Below are positions 1 through 34,083 of a stretch of DNA of 64,000 nucleotides, in pieces. The notes under the pieces were generated by a model. The model saw only the letters and a program-made list of their open reading frames with translations, made no database searches and was not told the origin of the DNA. Both the position numbers and the translations under genes were made by a program. The DNA is from Ifrita kowaldi (lineage: Eukaryota > Chordata > Aves > Passeriformes > Cinclosomatidae): contig VZRS01009603.1 in NCBI GenBank assembly GCA_013398055.1, positions 186,001-250,000 of the forward strand, read 5' to 3'. The stretch's first letter is position 1; each line of letters opens with the position of its first letter.

Positions 1-3000
1 TTCTAGCTGAATTTTATTAATTTAATTAACATTAAATTAATTAACTTTAAAGCTTCCAACAACCATTATCTAAGGACTTCCAGGGGAACACCATGCACTC
101 TTAAGTAACAGGATGGTTGTGAGCAGTTTTTCATGCAATGCTGCTGATCTTTCTGGCATGTCCCACAGCAAGAACTGTTCTCCACTGCAATGCCTGAATA
201 ATTGGCCTACAGTGTTTGCTTCACACAGATTGGTTTGGTCTCTTACCTCCCACCTTTTTTTTTTTTCCTAAATTCAGTCTGTGAAATTATTCCTAGCATT
301 TACCAGAGTAAGAAATTCATGTAAAGTCTCAGTAAGAAGTACACACTTAGATGTACCTTCCAAAACCACACCATACAGCTCCTATCTTGTTTCATTTAAG
401 GTAGTTATATGTGATTGCTAGTAGCAAATTTGTGTTTGCTTATTTAAGTGTCAAACTAGCACAAAAAAAAAAAAAAAAATCCCTTCTTTTTTTCTTATTT
501 ACTGTCACCCCTTAGCACGAGGTAAGTAAAGCTCAGAAATCAGGGTGCTTGGGGGAACAGACACTGTGCAGACAGGAGGCTGTCCCCACACTCATGCAGA
601 GACTCACAGCTTGCTGCTGGATTTCCCAGTGCTACTGCTACTGAATCTCCACACAGATTTACCATCTTTTTGCATTCTGCGTCATTTTGCCAACTGAAGG
701 CTCTCACAGAGATCTTATCACTGGCCTGTTGACAAAAGTAAACAGCATTTACAATTGAAATTATGATAATATTTATTCTTGAAATAAAATGTAAGCTGCA
801 TTATCCATAACTGCAGCTTTTGCTCTGGTTTGAACAAGAAGCTTATTTAAATACAACGTGCCTAAGGCTTCTCTAGCCCCACTTTATAACAGGCTACTAT
901 ACAGGAAACAAATAGGTCTTCCAAATTTATTCAGACAGAGCTTTCATTGTTTAATGTTAGTCAGAAGCTCCACTTCCACTGAATTATTGAATGCTTTTAT
1001 TCTCATTTAACTCTCATTTAAAGTTGAGAACTTCACCTACTTTTGAGAAGCACCCAAGTCTGTGCTGGAGGAAGGAAGTTGAAGATTTGCACACATTTGC
1101 CTCGAACGAAGGTTCGAGTCAACTTCACAAGGACACAAGAGCATGGGATCACCTTACAGCATTTGCAACTAAACCATTCTTGGCTTTTCATTAGGAAGTA
1201 ACTTCGTGAAAGGAGGTTTTGGGTTTGTTTGTTTGTTTTTTTTTTCCTTCAAAAAAAATGGCTAGCACTGAAAAAGTCTGGTCAGCATACAGGAAAATTT
1301 GAGGAAATTAATTTTAAAAATATCCACTGCTGTACATTCATTCATATTGAGCACTATTTAAAAATTGTAACACTGAAAATTTAGAGAAAGTTTAGCAATT
1401 CTGAGGATTCAGATAAAAATTGTTTAGGCATGAGAGACAAAAAGTACACCTGGCAGTCATACTGCTGAAGAAATATAACAGTTCATTATATGTGTGCTAG
1501 CACTTCATCCATGTTGGGTCCATGTAGGATCAAATTCTGCTGGCCTTTCTGCATGCTTAAAGTCCCAACAAGGGGAGAAGGAGGAGAGGAAGCACATAAA
1601 ACATAACAGAACAAGAATTCCTCATAAATTGTGAGGGTGGGAGAACCCAAGGCATATTCATGTTTATGTGGAATAAATAATTACTAAAATGGAGTTTCTA
1701 CAGAGGACCAGCAGAAGAGTAAGGCAGTAGGCATGCCTAGTAAGGCATGGCAGGTGAGCACACCCATTTTAAACGCAATGATTCAAACAGCTGTGAAGGG
1801 CAGAGGCATTTGCCCCTTGCATTTCCCCCACCTGTGGAACACAGTTGGATGAAGGCTAAGAACTGAATAGTCCAGAGCAATACGTATTCCCAGAACAAGT
1901 CCCTTCTGCTGCTACATTTTCCATTTTAGAAGTTTGTGCCTAGCGAGTCATTTACTGATAATGTGAAAAAGGTTCAACATGGCAAAAGGTAACTCACTGT
2001 AAAATATGCAAAATGAAGAAACACAGAAAGGAGAAAATATTAAAAAATGAAACTAAAAAATAAATAAAGTAAAATAAAAAAAAAATTTAAAAGCATACCC
2101 AAAGCCTATCCAGCTGAAAAGTCTCATGTCTTTGGTATATTTAATAAAATGAAGCTATAAAAATTTCAGGGCAGAAAGGCACAGGCAAATGTGCAAGCTG
2201 CACCTCTCTCTAAAACATTCCTTCATTGCGTGTTGCTTGACTTGCAAAAACACTCTGTTAAATGTGACTTGTTCAACATATTGAAATATATTACTATTCT
2301 AGAAGCACTTCAAGAAGAACAGCACCAAAAAAACTTTCAAATTTACTGTATACTACTGCAACATGAAACTTATGCCCTTTCACTCTTAGCCACTGTTTCC
2401 TTGAAGAGTAAACAAGGGATATTCCAGATACCAGCCTGGAATGGGTTCTTCAGGTCACTGGCATTTCCCATTGCTACTGTCATCGCAGACCAACTCTGAA
2501 CTACCCTGAGACTTCTTAATAACTACCAAGGAATAAAAAATATCCACATGTTTGTGCATACATGGTTTCTTTTACCTCTCTGCTTTTCATCCATACATTA
2601 TAAGAGGGCATGCAAGGAATAAACAGATTTGTAACAGAGCAGATTTGTTAAAAAACATTGGATCATCTGTCAGGGATGCCAACCCTTGAGACTGTGGAAC
2701 CTTAAAAGTGATATGCTTCTCAGCAAAGCCTAGTGTTTATACACCTAAAGCTAAAGCAAACATGAGTGAAAGCTTGCCTGCAAGGAAATGAAGCCCATCA
2801 AAGAATAATACTCTATAGCTCCAAAAAGTCACTGTAAATGACAAATGCTTCTTTTTATTGTGTCAGACACTTTCAAAAACAAAGAATCCTCAACTGTTAT
2901 TACTGAAACTTAACACCTGCTAAAGGAATCTCTCACCTGTAACAACCTTGTGCATTTTCCTCCAGTACTTGATAAAAGCCATATTTCCTGATCTCACATC

Positions 3001-6000
3001 TCCCTTGAGAAGTGAGCATTGCGGTGTCTTTGGTCATCCCACATTAAGGAACACCTGAATTTGAAACTGAATGAAGTAGTTCTGAGTTCATATTGGGGTC
3101 CTACTGAAAACATGACGACATGGGGTAGTTCAAACCCTGCTACATAGAAAAAGTAACTAGCACCATGGTCAGCCATTTTTAAATACAACTTGAAGTACCT
3201 AGGCCACGCTGTCAGACATGATCACAAATACTCTTTCTTTCAGAGCTACATTATCTGCTGACAGTTGGTGAACTGCAGTTTTCAGTACAAGATTCATGAA
3301 ATTAAATATACAATAGCTTCCTCAGTAACAGCAGAACACTTTTAACACAGCCTTTTTGCCTATAATGTTTAAAATGTACATCAGACTTCTACAGAGTAGC
3401 AGAAAACATCAGTGGTGGAAATAAAAAGCCAGGCATTTCTCAGAAGGGGGACTCAGGAGGCACAATGAATTTAAAATGCTTAACACTTGTGCAGAGATGG
3501 AGCTATCTTACAGAAGACCTGGAAATAACAAAAGACATTCACAAGTAGGGAATTTTTAAAGTTAGTTTTCTCTCTATGACGGTTTACTGCCTGTCTAGAA
3601 CAGCAGAGAGGAAAGCAGCATTAGCAATTTGGCTGAAGGTCTTTAGGGAAAGAGTCTCTGCCCTACTTCAACAATAGCAGTTGCTGAGGCAAATTAGGTC
3701 TTTGACAGGGATAAAATGAAGTTCCACTGTAAGCACAAAAGAGCTCCCATTGATTTTGGCCTCTTTCAGCTGATGTAAATAATCAAGTAACCATAAATTT
3801 GGCAAGGAATAATTGCTGCTTTGTCCATTGCACAGTGTACTCAAAAAGGCATTTAAAACCACCTTGAGCAGACGGAAAAGGAGAAAGGAAAGCTGAGCTC
3901 GGACAGTTCTTCTTCATTAAGTTCTATTCTACAATGTCACCTGCAACAACACAACCATTTTTCAGGGAAAGTGTAGAAAGTGGTCTAAACAGTAGGTTTG
4001 AAATTCCATGCTCTGACAGGGTCAGTGGGCTCTTAATTCTGCCCAAAAAAGGAATTTATGAAGTTTCATTTAACCTGCAGACAAACTCATTTGAAGGTGA
4101 TCTGTGAGCAGTGGGCGCACTGATGCATGGCTCCCAATAAATTTTTCTCCAGTCAAACTTCCACATGGCTTCCCTTAGTCTTAATGGAAGTTCAGCTCAT
4201 GTTCTTGCAACTTCAGCACAACATTTCTTTCACCTGATTTTCAACACTGATTTTCTTTCACCTCTTGACCTGTACACACAGATCATTTTCCAGCAGTCAT
4301 CTCCATTTCAGCCAGTACTCTAATTAGATTACAGTGTCCCAACAGGACCCTTCTTTATCGAGACAGTTTTTACATGCTAAGGCAGCAAACACCTTTCTCC
4401 CAAGTGATAGGCCACAGGTATCGCCCTAGACCAAAAGTACTCACTAGTCAATTTGAGCTAACATCCATGCCTGAATGGTGTAGAAAGTAAATACATCTTC
4501 TCTGGACAGAGACTCTCACTATCACCACACAGAAATGATTTTGGCTTCAGAAGCTGCTATGAAATTCTTCCAGCTTTGGAAAAGTTTACAGAGTGGCCTT
4601 ACACAAAGTGTGGGTGTTACCTTCCTATTTCATGCAAACAAGAACCAGGAAGGCATACCCCAAATAAAGGGGATATAATGATTACCTTTGTTATTTCAGG
4701 CACCTGCAGACTTACAATCACCTTTTCAACAAAATGTGGTACCTCAAGTTTTGTACAATGATAAACTAGTATTTAAACTTGCTTAAAACAGTTGCTGCAA
4801 AAGTACCTGGAAATTGACACTTGCATTTCCTATGAGTCAAAGCATGGGGATTCTTAGCCAACCTGCACAGGTCACTGTATCATAAAGCGGCTACATTTAC
4901 TAAATAAAAATCATTACACCCCTCACTTTATTTCTTTTTTTCAAGTAACTGTTTTGGTGATCTCAATGAAAGTTTAAAGTTCCTCTTTAAGTATATCTTT
5001 TTGCTAGTGAAGAAAATGGCAAGACACGTACTCACATCTCAAATCAGTCTGGATTTGTTCTTAATTAATATAACAGTACTAGTGAAACTTCTGAGGGGAA
5101 TGAAGGGAGAACCAGAAAAAAAAAAAAAAGGACCATCATTATTTCATGAAGCACATTAAGCACATTTAGGAATGCCAGGTGAATTCAGAGAATTTTATGT
5201 CCATTTTAGCTGTTGCCTCAATATCTCTCAAAAGAACAAAAAAGGTGCAGAAAAGCTGTACTGACCTCAGAAGAGCTCAAGTAGTAATAATAAAAAAAAG
5301 TACCTCAAGTTGTCAGGAAAAGAAAAACAGTGTTTATACCAGCCTTTATGTTAGAAAGCAATAATGCCTGAAAAACACGTACAATGGCATCTGTGGATGG
5401 AAGAATTACTATTAATTGCTACTTTTATTAAGTAAGGAGATTAGGGAATAAAATGCTCATGAAGGCTCAGGTTAGGTTTATTTGCAATGTTTAGTATGTC
5501 TGAAGAGGCTGATGTTATAGCAGAACATTTACAAAAGAACGCAAAATTAGTCCAAAAGATTTTAGTAATATCAAGAACAAAGGAAGAGACCAGCAAAACC
5601 TAACAAAAGCCAACATAATTAAATTGTATATATTTCAGCAATGACATTTTAAAAAAACCATGAAACAAAAACTTAGTACCCTGACACCTAGAAAACAGAA
5701 AATTTAGAGTTTTTAGCTTGATACTTTTGCAAGTACTGCATGATATTGCACTGACTGTTAATTTGCTAAAAGTCAATACCCACTGAAGGCACATGACCCT
5801 TTTGACTGTTGCTTTCTTTTTTTCCAGGACAGAAAAGATAGTTATGCTGATAGGCAGCTGTTCTGCAACAATGAAAATAAAGCATCCAAACATCACACCC
5901 ATGCTGCATAAACCTCAGTCAGTGTTTCTCATGTTACCATCTGCTAGTGTTCTGAATGCCTAGATAAGCACCTGGACTTGTTTAAAACACCACTAAGATT

Positions 6001-9000
6001 TATGTTTCTAATTTTTATTTTTAATGGCTCTCAAAATATCCAGTTTCAGAAAACTCCATGAGAACAACAACAGCAACACCAAAAGAAAATCCTTCAAAAA
6101 TGCACAAAAAAATCTGCAAAATTGGTACTGCTTTCTAAATAAAAGCCCATGCAGACCAAGGTATGAACATGCTTAGAAGCACCAAAAAATGCTTAGAAAC
6201 ACCAAAAATTAGCCTACACTATTCATCATCTTTAACAGATTTACCTAAAATACAGTCTGCAGCATGGCAGCTTTACTACAAATGGAGGTTCTGTGTGGAA
6301 AAAGCTGTTGAAACAAATGCAAGAAGAAAAATCTCATTTACCACTGCATTACAGGAACTGAGATACTGTTAATTGATGACTAAAAGAAAGGTACATTGAA
6401 CCCCCCCAAAAATGCAGATTTGTGGTTTTAAGGTATCAAAGGCGAGTACAGAACACAAGGACTGGAAATGCAGATCAGATCCACCATCAGTTAGAAAATA
6501 AAGCACCAAAAGTCAGCTGGCAGTCCTTCAGCCTATGAACAAAATCATTGTGTTGATAGCATCTATCCCCACAAGAGTGGCCAAACAACCTCTGCTGGGC
6601 ATGGTCTGCAGGCTAACTTGACTGACTTTCAGTATTTCAAACTGAACAGCTAATTCTAGTTGACAAGTGTATCAATCTAGCAAATATCTGCAGAGAATCG
6701 AAGGCAGAAACCAACGACAGTACTATTTGACATGTGACTAGCACAAGTTCTGAGGATTCATTTATATGCAATATACTTGAATATGCAAAATATCAAGTAA
6801 TTACTGCTATTTTTAAATAAGAAAAACACTTTCAGTCTATTGTAACAGCATACAGTTTCTGAAGAGGATTAAGGGGATAGCTCTTACAAAGTCCTTTAAG
6901 TATTTTAAATGCTACATCTCAAAAACTTATTTGAGGTTAAATTACCATCCTGTTTTTGCAAAATCCTTTCAATCACCCCTGAGACTTTGTCAGCACTGTT
7001 TTCATTATTCATGTCTCTGCCTAAAGGTTCCTTACCTTAGCTGAAGCTAATCCCTCTGATAATTAAGAGCCTAACCAAATTAATCTTAGCTTAAGTATTT
7101 TTAAGTATTTTAAATTATTATACATTGTTCAATTAAACTTACTTAAAAATTACAAGTGAAAACAGTGTGGTTTTCCAGACAGATAATGAAAAAAAATTGT
7201 AATATTATTTTGCTGCAAGAGCTAAGAACTGAACTTTTAAAATGACTGTGTCCCTAAGAAGTACTTATGCTCATTTTGGAAAAAAATAATCGAATATATG
7301 ATGCAGGAACTGTCTGTGATCAGCTGTACCATAACTCCATTCTACCACTCTAAAGAGAAGTAAGCTATCCTTTAAGGCACACCAGCAATCAAAGAAAAGC
7401 AGCATGTACTGACATGGAGCAGCATTAGTGGCTGATACAAGTGCTCACTGAAATGCATACTTGATATTACATGAATCTCTCTCTGAAAATCGCCAGATTA
7501 TTAGCCTCTATTGAAAACTCCAAATAATTATTACTATATTTGGGCACATTTTAGCATAGTCACAATAAATCTTTATTGGTTTTATTGAAATGTAATTAAT
7601 TACGCTTGCAGCAAAGATGCATTTTGAATACACAATTCTTCACTGCTGTTAAGTTGCTTGATACCTTACTTCATTAACCTCAAATATAGAGGACACTCCT
7701 AATCTAAAAAGGTTACACAATTGTGACATCCAAAACTTCAAAACTGTGTTGGAGTTAATCATGTCAAACAGGTGTGGAGTTTTTTGTAACCTACAACACC
7801 TTGATATCATTTTCATCATTTTGTACTTGTTTCGAATTCTTACTGACTTGTGTTATGGCCTTATACCAATACAGAAGCAGGAACCTCCAGAACTGCTGTT
7901 GAACTCACATTTCAAATGAGTAAGGGTTGTTTGTCGAATTATTTCATATATTTAAATTGGGAAAGGAGTCTTCCCTTCTCCATAGCCTCTTTTTTTAACG
8001 ACTGCTTTTGATTTTTGGCAAATGTACCACTTGCATCTGCATATACTAAAGTTTCATGATAAATGAAAGGAAGAAATGAAAGAATACAAATTTTGCCTTC
8101 TAAATGACTTGCAGTAGGCGTCACAATGTTCTCTCTCCCCATAGCACCAGTTAATGAGACTATTTTCAGTAACTCACAGACTTAATAAATCACATAGGGG
8201 TACCTTCACCTATTCAGCTCATGCCAGTAACATGCTGAATACTAGAAGACTGCAACCTTTTAACAGAAGCTCCCCATTTGATCTTATTGAGAAGAAAATC
8301 TACTTGAAAATCCGTACAATTTAAAGTATACATTAGGGATGCTAAAGCCAACCCAGATTAAAGTATATTATTTTTATTAAATCTCCTTTTTCATCCAACA
8401 GTGTCATCACACTTATGTCAGGTGCCCTTATCCATGCATTTGGATCAAATCAACCTGGTTTGAATCAAGTTTTAACTATACCTTATAACACAGTTTAAAT
8501 TTTCTCTGAGATATGCAAAATTTTCCTTTCAACACTTTAATTGCCAAAACATACCAAATTCAATTCCATTCACTCAAATTACAGAAATGTCTTGTCTGAA
8601 GTATCCACCAATTCCCATCATTTCTAACAGAGAAGGAAGGACAAAGGCTGACTTATGCTATCAGAAAGCACAGATGATGGGTGAATCCCAGCAGAGATGG
8701 AAAAAATGCTCTTTTTACAGTGATCACTTAGAGCAGCCTCCAGTAAACATTCCCCTCCAAGAAAACAGCAGCTGCCAGACACACTGGAAGAAGGAAGTTT
8801 TTACTGGAAATCTGTGTAGAAATTCTCTAGAGAGAAAAATGACTGTAACAGTATAAGAAACATTAGACTCAATTTTAAAAAATTCTTTCAAATACAGTAA
8901 ACATGACTATAGTTAAGTAACTGTATTAGTGTACCAAAATTATTTGGAATAATTTTTTTTTTTAAAAGCCATGCCAGATGCTATATTTGACTTGCTTTTC

Positions 9001-12000
9001 AAATATTTCCCAACTTGAAGTACTAACTGAACACATGGGCTTTCAAAGCTCTGAAACAACACAAAAATGTTTATTTTAGGGAGAAGAAATTTTATAGCTA
9101 TTTTAAGGAGAAAGTTCTATTTGAGATCCACTCTAGTATGCAAAGAGTAAAGTTATTGCAAATGTACTTACTAGAAGTGGGTGTGTTTTATGGGATTTTT
9201 TAAGGTAACGTAGTTTTTCCCTGCAGTCTTTCATTGATCAGTCTTACTTTTTGGAAGTGAATATTGGAAAATATTCATCTCTAAAGCATATTACAATTGA
9301 AAAATTAAGAAAATATTTTTACAGACTGCAAGACATTTTCTAATCTCTTCCAGCAATGGGCAAATTTTCAGTCTTTTTAGCATAGTGAGGATACTGTAGG
9401 CCATGCAGCACATCAAATCTGAGCTTAATTTGAGGATGAAGCAAGTGAGAGAAAGTTCAGGAAGTGTGCTCTTCTGACAACAGAATTGATATTGACAGAA
9501 GGACACAGAGATGACCAAATGGCATATACAAATTAGTGCACTCAAGCTCTGAATTACTAATGAAATGAGAAGCATCCATCTCTTTTACCAGCTTCTGCTT
9601 AAGCTTTTTCAAAGTCTCAATTGCCCCACATAATTGTTATGTGCAATGTCCACCAAGCAGAGTTTTCTTGGCTGTCCTTGTCCTTGCTTAGCCACAGTGA
9701 TGGATGACCCTCTAAGACAGACTCTGCAGAATTTGGGGAACGTTATTGACCTCAGACTGGAATACAAATGCCTCTTTAAAAACTAATGATGTAAGGTATG
9801 AGTGGATTAAAACTGGGAAGACTGCACTGGACACACCTACAGTGATTCCTTGCAATGCCATCTGGCAAGTGTGGGCTAAGAGAGCAGCTGAAAGCTTCAT
9901 CACTTCAGAGCTGCTGGAAGCAAGGCAATGGAGATGAAGAGAGATCAATTAATAAGAAGATGCAGCTGAGTTCATGCCAAGGGCCTGGGATCACTAAAGG
10001 AAAAACTATTTCTGGAGAATCTTGTTCCACTTATACCCAGAAAAAGCAGCGTGATCTGATATTTAAGGAGTAGCTACAATGGGAAAGGAAAATTACCAGA
10101 TGGCAGGAGCCCAAGGCCTCAGCCAACAGCTCCAGTTGGAAACTAAGGAAAGAAATCCTGCAGCACTGAAACAAGGAGAAGAAATTACTCATGTAACAAA
10201 GTAACCAATTTTTCAAGGGAGTTTCAGACAGGCAGGTTACTCCTCCAATCACAACCTGACAAAGGTTTTGGCTGCTCTTTTGATTGCTGCAGATTTGAGA
10301 TATACAGCAGACTTAGACATGGGAATCTCTTTCTCACTGCTACGTGCTACAAGAAAACTACTGGCATGAAAGCCGGGCTACATGGGGCACTGACATCTCA
10401 AGGACCCGCGTGTCACAGGTAGAGAGGAAACCATCCTTCTCACATATCAACAAGCTATTTCCTGAAGTACCAGTAGCACACTGTAACAATTAGGAGACAG
10501 AAAGGAGCAAAACTGAAATGATACAAAAGAAAGATGCTAAAAACAATGAAGCAATAGAAACAGCTAGCATACTTCTTTCCGGATTAAAGACAAAGGGCAA
10601 AGAAGGAAGACAGAAAGAAAAAGCAAGAAGTAGTGAAGGAAGTATTTTTTTTATTCTTTTCTACTGGGTTAAAATTTTTAAAAGCGCAAGCCTTTACAAA
10701 ATGCTGCACTGCAAAGCATTATAAACCAAGTCATTCTGCTGAAGGAGGTTATAAAAATGAATTATAGAAATGATTGAAGACACAAAGAAAAAAATATATT
10801 CCTGCTCCAGTATGGTTTTTTACTGCACTTATTACTGAAAAATTTTGCTACATAGCATGGCAAGAAGCAGTGAATTTACCTATGCCATAAGCCTACTGTC
10901 AAATCAAGTGATCATATATCAGCATTTGTAAGAAATGGATGAATTTCCAACAGATCTACAAAGGTGATTCACTGCAGAAAGACAAGCTCACGTATCAAGT
11001 AATTTCTATACTCTGTACACATTAGTTGCTTGCTGAAATAAGCACTTTCAACAAAAGTCAAAACTGCACAAAGCACCACCACACAAAAACAGCTGTGGGT
11101 TTTGTGTTGGGAGGAGCAATGGTAATTACATCAGCTTAAAAAAAAATAGCCTCTCTCTTTATTTTGAACATGATCAAACTCATTGTGCCCAGAGCTGAAC
11201 TCTGTTTTGGCCCCTTCCTTGGCACCAACACTTGGGTACTTTCATGCCAGGGGCACTGCCAGCCCAGGAACACACCCACCCCACTCCAGACAACCTTTTC
11301 TTCCCTTCTGCTGCCCTCAGTAATGGCTGGAGGAGAGCAGGAAAGCTAATTTTTGCAAGGAGTTGAATGACCCTATTGAGTGATTTCTATAGTGAAAAGG
11401 TTGCCAACAATCAAAGCATAACTAAATTGTTAAGAGTGAATATTTTGCATTCCCATATATCACTGAGGGAATGTCATTTCGAGTTACAAGTAGTTTGTCA
11501 ACCAAGAGAGAGAAAAACATTATTGCTAATGACAGATGTAGAGGGGAGGAGCAAGCATCTACAAAGGCAGCCCAGTCGTACCAGGGATCAAGCAAAGTCA
11601 AGAGCCAGAGCAAAAGACAACACTTGCAAAACAAAGTTGGCATTGCAAATGATAAGGTAAAAAAGGAACATTTTGAATGCTCCTAATGCATTTAAAATAA
11701 ATCTGCAAGAAGTGAACAGAAACAATTGTTCCTTGTCACTGAGGAAATGCCATGTATGAGCTTATGAATAACATTAAAAAGAACAGACCTGGTTTAGAAC
11801 ATAAAATACAGTCTTCATCACCAGTGATACAAAAATATTTTCTCTGCTTTAGAAGATTATTCCACAAAATAAGCATTGTTTGAAACATGATCATATCTTC
11901 TGAAGCTAATAAGCTACTTACCATGTACCATCCCCAAAACTCACCTTCCAGATGTGAGCATGCAGCTAAATTAACAGAATATTTAAACTGTTCATTTTTT

Positions 12001-13640
12001 TATCAATTTATGGAATATATGCTCTATGTATTAAATATAAAGTTTCATATTTTTTCTGCTTCTACAACTTTCTATAAAAAAAAAATTCTCTCTTATTTTA
12101 GATCATTACATATATACCAATGAGGAGTTGGCATTAGTATATTATTACAGCCATGCATTTTGATTATGAAATCCTCTGAATCCATGGAATTCCCAAAATG
12201 CCAATATGAGGCTTGCAAATTTGAAACGCTGTCCTCAGTGTATCCCTCATCATGTATCTGATGTTTCCTGATCAATGCACTATTTATTCAGTAGTTATTG
12301 ACTTTATGGAAGAGTATTTAATGCTATTTAGCACCGTATCATTCTCTGTTCACTTGGTTTCTTACTTCTCAATATTTAGTTCTAACTCGCTCTCTGTCAG
12401 TTTGTCTCCCACAATAAACTCCTTCATACATTCACCCTATTGTAAAATTCAGCAATCCAGCAGAGTCCTGAAGCCCCAGCTAAGATGAAAAGTCTTTCCA
12501 TCTCTAGGCCCATTTCATCAACACTACAGGCTCAGGCATTGTGCCTGGTTTCCTCTTCCATTAGTGCCCTCAGCGCCAGACAGCTGTCTGTGGCATTTTG
12601 TATGCTTTAAAAATGTTAGTTTTACACACCCCCCACAAGCAGGGCAGAGGCTGAAAAAATGTATCCATTACATCAGAGATCTGTCAAGACCTCAACCAGA
12701 AGCTACAGTTTCAATAATTACAATACTTTTATCTTCTCTACTCTTCCTAAAATTTAAAAAGAATTTATGCATATCATGCAAATGAAAGAACACCTTACAT
12801 GCCTCTGAGCAGGACAACACACTTTTTTCTGAACTATTAAACAAGCTCTGTCTTATTCTTTTTTCCAGAAAATATTTTCACTATAGTGAATATCAAAAAG
12901 GAAGTTGCAGAAACTTCAGGATAAGCTATATATTTGCTCTTATTTTTGTTCAAGCTTTCTCTGTGAGAATTCAATATCTTCTAATAGTTGGTTGTCACCT
13001 AAAGAAAAGGTTCTTTTCACCCATGGGATGGTCCTGAATCTGATTCCCTTACTACAGAGACTTATTCCACTCTTCTGCAGTGAGATTTGCTGTATTATAT
13101 ATTACACAGAAACAAACAAAAAAACCCAAACAAACACACACAACTCTACAGATCATACATTTTTTTCAAGTATGATAGGTTATTGGTTCACCCACAAGCA
13201 GCAGTCTTAAAGAGGAGTAAATTAGTATTTCGGCCACATATCTTTTGTCTCCTTCAGAAGGACATAAAATTCACACTGCTACTGTTGTGCCTTGTGTGGC
13301 AGCATTGATCCTCCCACTAGAAAACTGCTGCTCTGGCTGCACAGAAAAATTCTACAGGGGAGACTGGATTTCAAAATAACTTTCATTAACAGATCCAACC
13401 TTTCACTGCTCTCAGCATCGGTCAACAAACATCTTTTCAACCAGTACTTCAGTAAATCATATTTAAAGGAGAGAGGAGACAAGGCAGACATCTAGAGCAG
13501 TCTGTGCTACAGAGCTAATAAGTCAAAATAGTATCATAAGCTTGGGCTTTCATTCCTCATTCTCTCTCTGAACTAGCAACTAACAATCAGTGTTTCTGAA
13601 ATGTCAAATACAGACACCCCCACGCAATGAGTACCCAAAG
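1..13640. other. Intronic DNA without recognised elements
   Basis: AT-rich sequence with poly-T near 257-268, poly-A near 462-479 and 5117-5129, and A-rich DNA near 2030-2090. Apart from the small duplication at 6169 I recognise no repeat family, exon or RNA gene. All open frames are at or under about 100 codons and lack any recognisable domain. Confidence 0.7.
6169..6208. repeat. Tandem duplication of a 20-bp unit
   Basis: Two adjacent 20-bp units beginning ATGCTTAGAA differ at one base. A local slippage or microduplication event within intron. Confidence 0.9.
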
Positions 13641-14000
13641 ATGAGGTAGTGAGGCATGGTGGGTGGAACTGCAAAAGCTCCAAAGCTGACCATTCCTGTA
13701 TGAATAAACGCAATTTATCCTTCACCTGGAAACAACCCCAAGTCTCAGTGGTAAGGTCCACGGTTGCATCAAGCAAGCCAGCCAGCTTTGCACCCTACAG
13801 CAGGGCTTTTGCTGTTGGCAGCACTCCCACAGGAGGAGGGCAAGCTACGGCTTTCAGAGCACTTTCTGGGCTCAGCTTCCCCCACACTACAAGCAACCAC
13901 AGCACTGTAACAGGAGGGGGACTGGGTATAGCACACCAGCCTGGCCCTTTGAGAGAGGGGATTCTCTCCCGTCGTAAAAACAAATCCAGCCCTGTTTAAG
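13641..14000. other. GC-richer patch in the intron, unexplained
   Basis: Between about 13740 and 13990 the base composition shifts to GC-rich, with runs such as CACAGGAGGAGGGCAAGC and AACAGGAGGGGGACTGGG. A 116-codon plus frame (13649-13999) and an 89-codon minus frame overlap here because stops are rarer in GC-rich DNA. I cannot match it to a known repeat or exon. It could be an old transposon remnant or a regulatory element. Confidence 0.45.
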
Positions 14001-14464
14001 AGATGAAACACACATCTGCAGCTAGTATACCTCACCATTTCTGTGGCAATTTAAATGAGGAGGTTCTTTAAAAAGAAAATAAAGTTGGTCATTCCACTTA
14101 AAATTTCATTTCAGTCATAAACCACAAAATTTAATACCCTGCAATGTCACAGAATGGATTTGATATCAAAGAATAAAAAAAAACCCAAAAACATAAAAAG
14201 CCTTCCAGTCAGGCTCAGGCATGGAAGTATAGACAAAATATATTTTCATGTAAGTCGTCTTCATAAAAGTTAACATTGTTCAATGTTCTTATGTTATTTT
14301 GCATGTGCAGTTGATTGCTCTTAGCCAAGATCCACAACTATCTCGGCACAGCCTTCATCAGTTCTGACTTTGAAGTACCATACAGCACTTGGAATCTGAC
14401 TGACATCAAGCCTAGCAGCTACAACAGCATGGGATTGTGTTTAGGGAGTCACACATTTGTTTTC

Positions 14465-14508
14465 ATATACACACACACACAGGGGTGTGTGTGTGTGTGT
14501 ATATATAT
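14465..14508. repeat. CA/TG microsatellite pair forming a perfect hairpin
   Basis: ATAT(AC)n at 14465-14481 is followed by GGGG, then (TG)n and (AT)n to 14508. The 17-nt left arm is perfectly complementary to part of the right arm (about 14488-14504), leaving a loop of about 6 nt. It probably arose by inverted repeat growth at a simple sequence. Confidence 0.9.

Positions 14509-34083
<19,575 letters not shown>

Noticed and set aside
1101..1120. GGTTCGAGTC preceded by its complement CTCGAAC, resembling a tRNA T-arm / B box
   Set aside because: There is no matching A box, acceptor stem or anticodon arm upstream, and the stem is only 7 bp. A chance match is more likely than a tRNA or tRNA-derived SINE.
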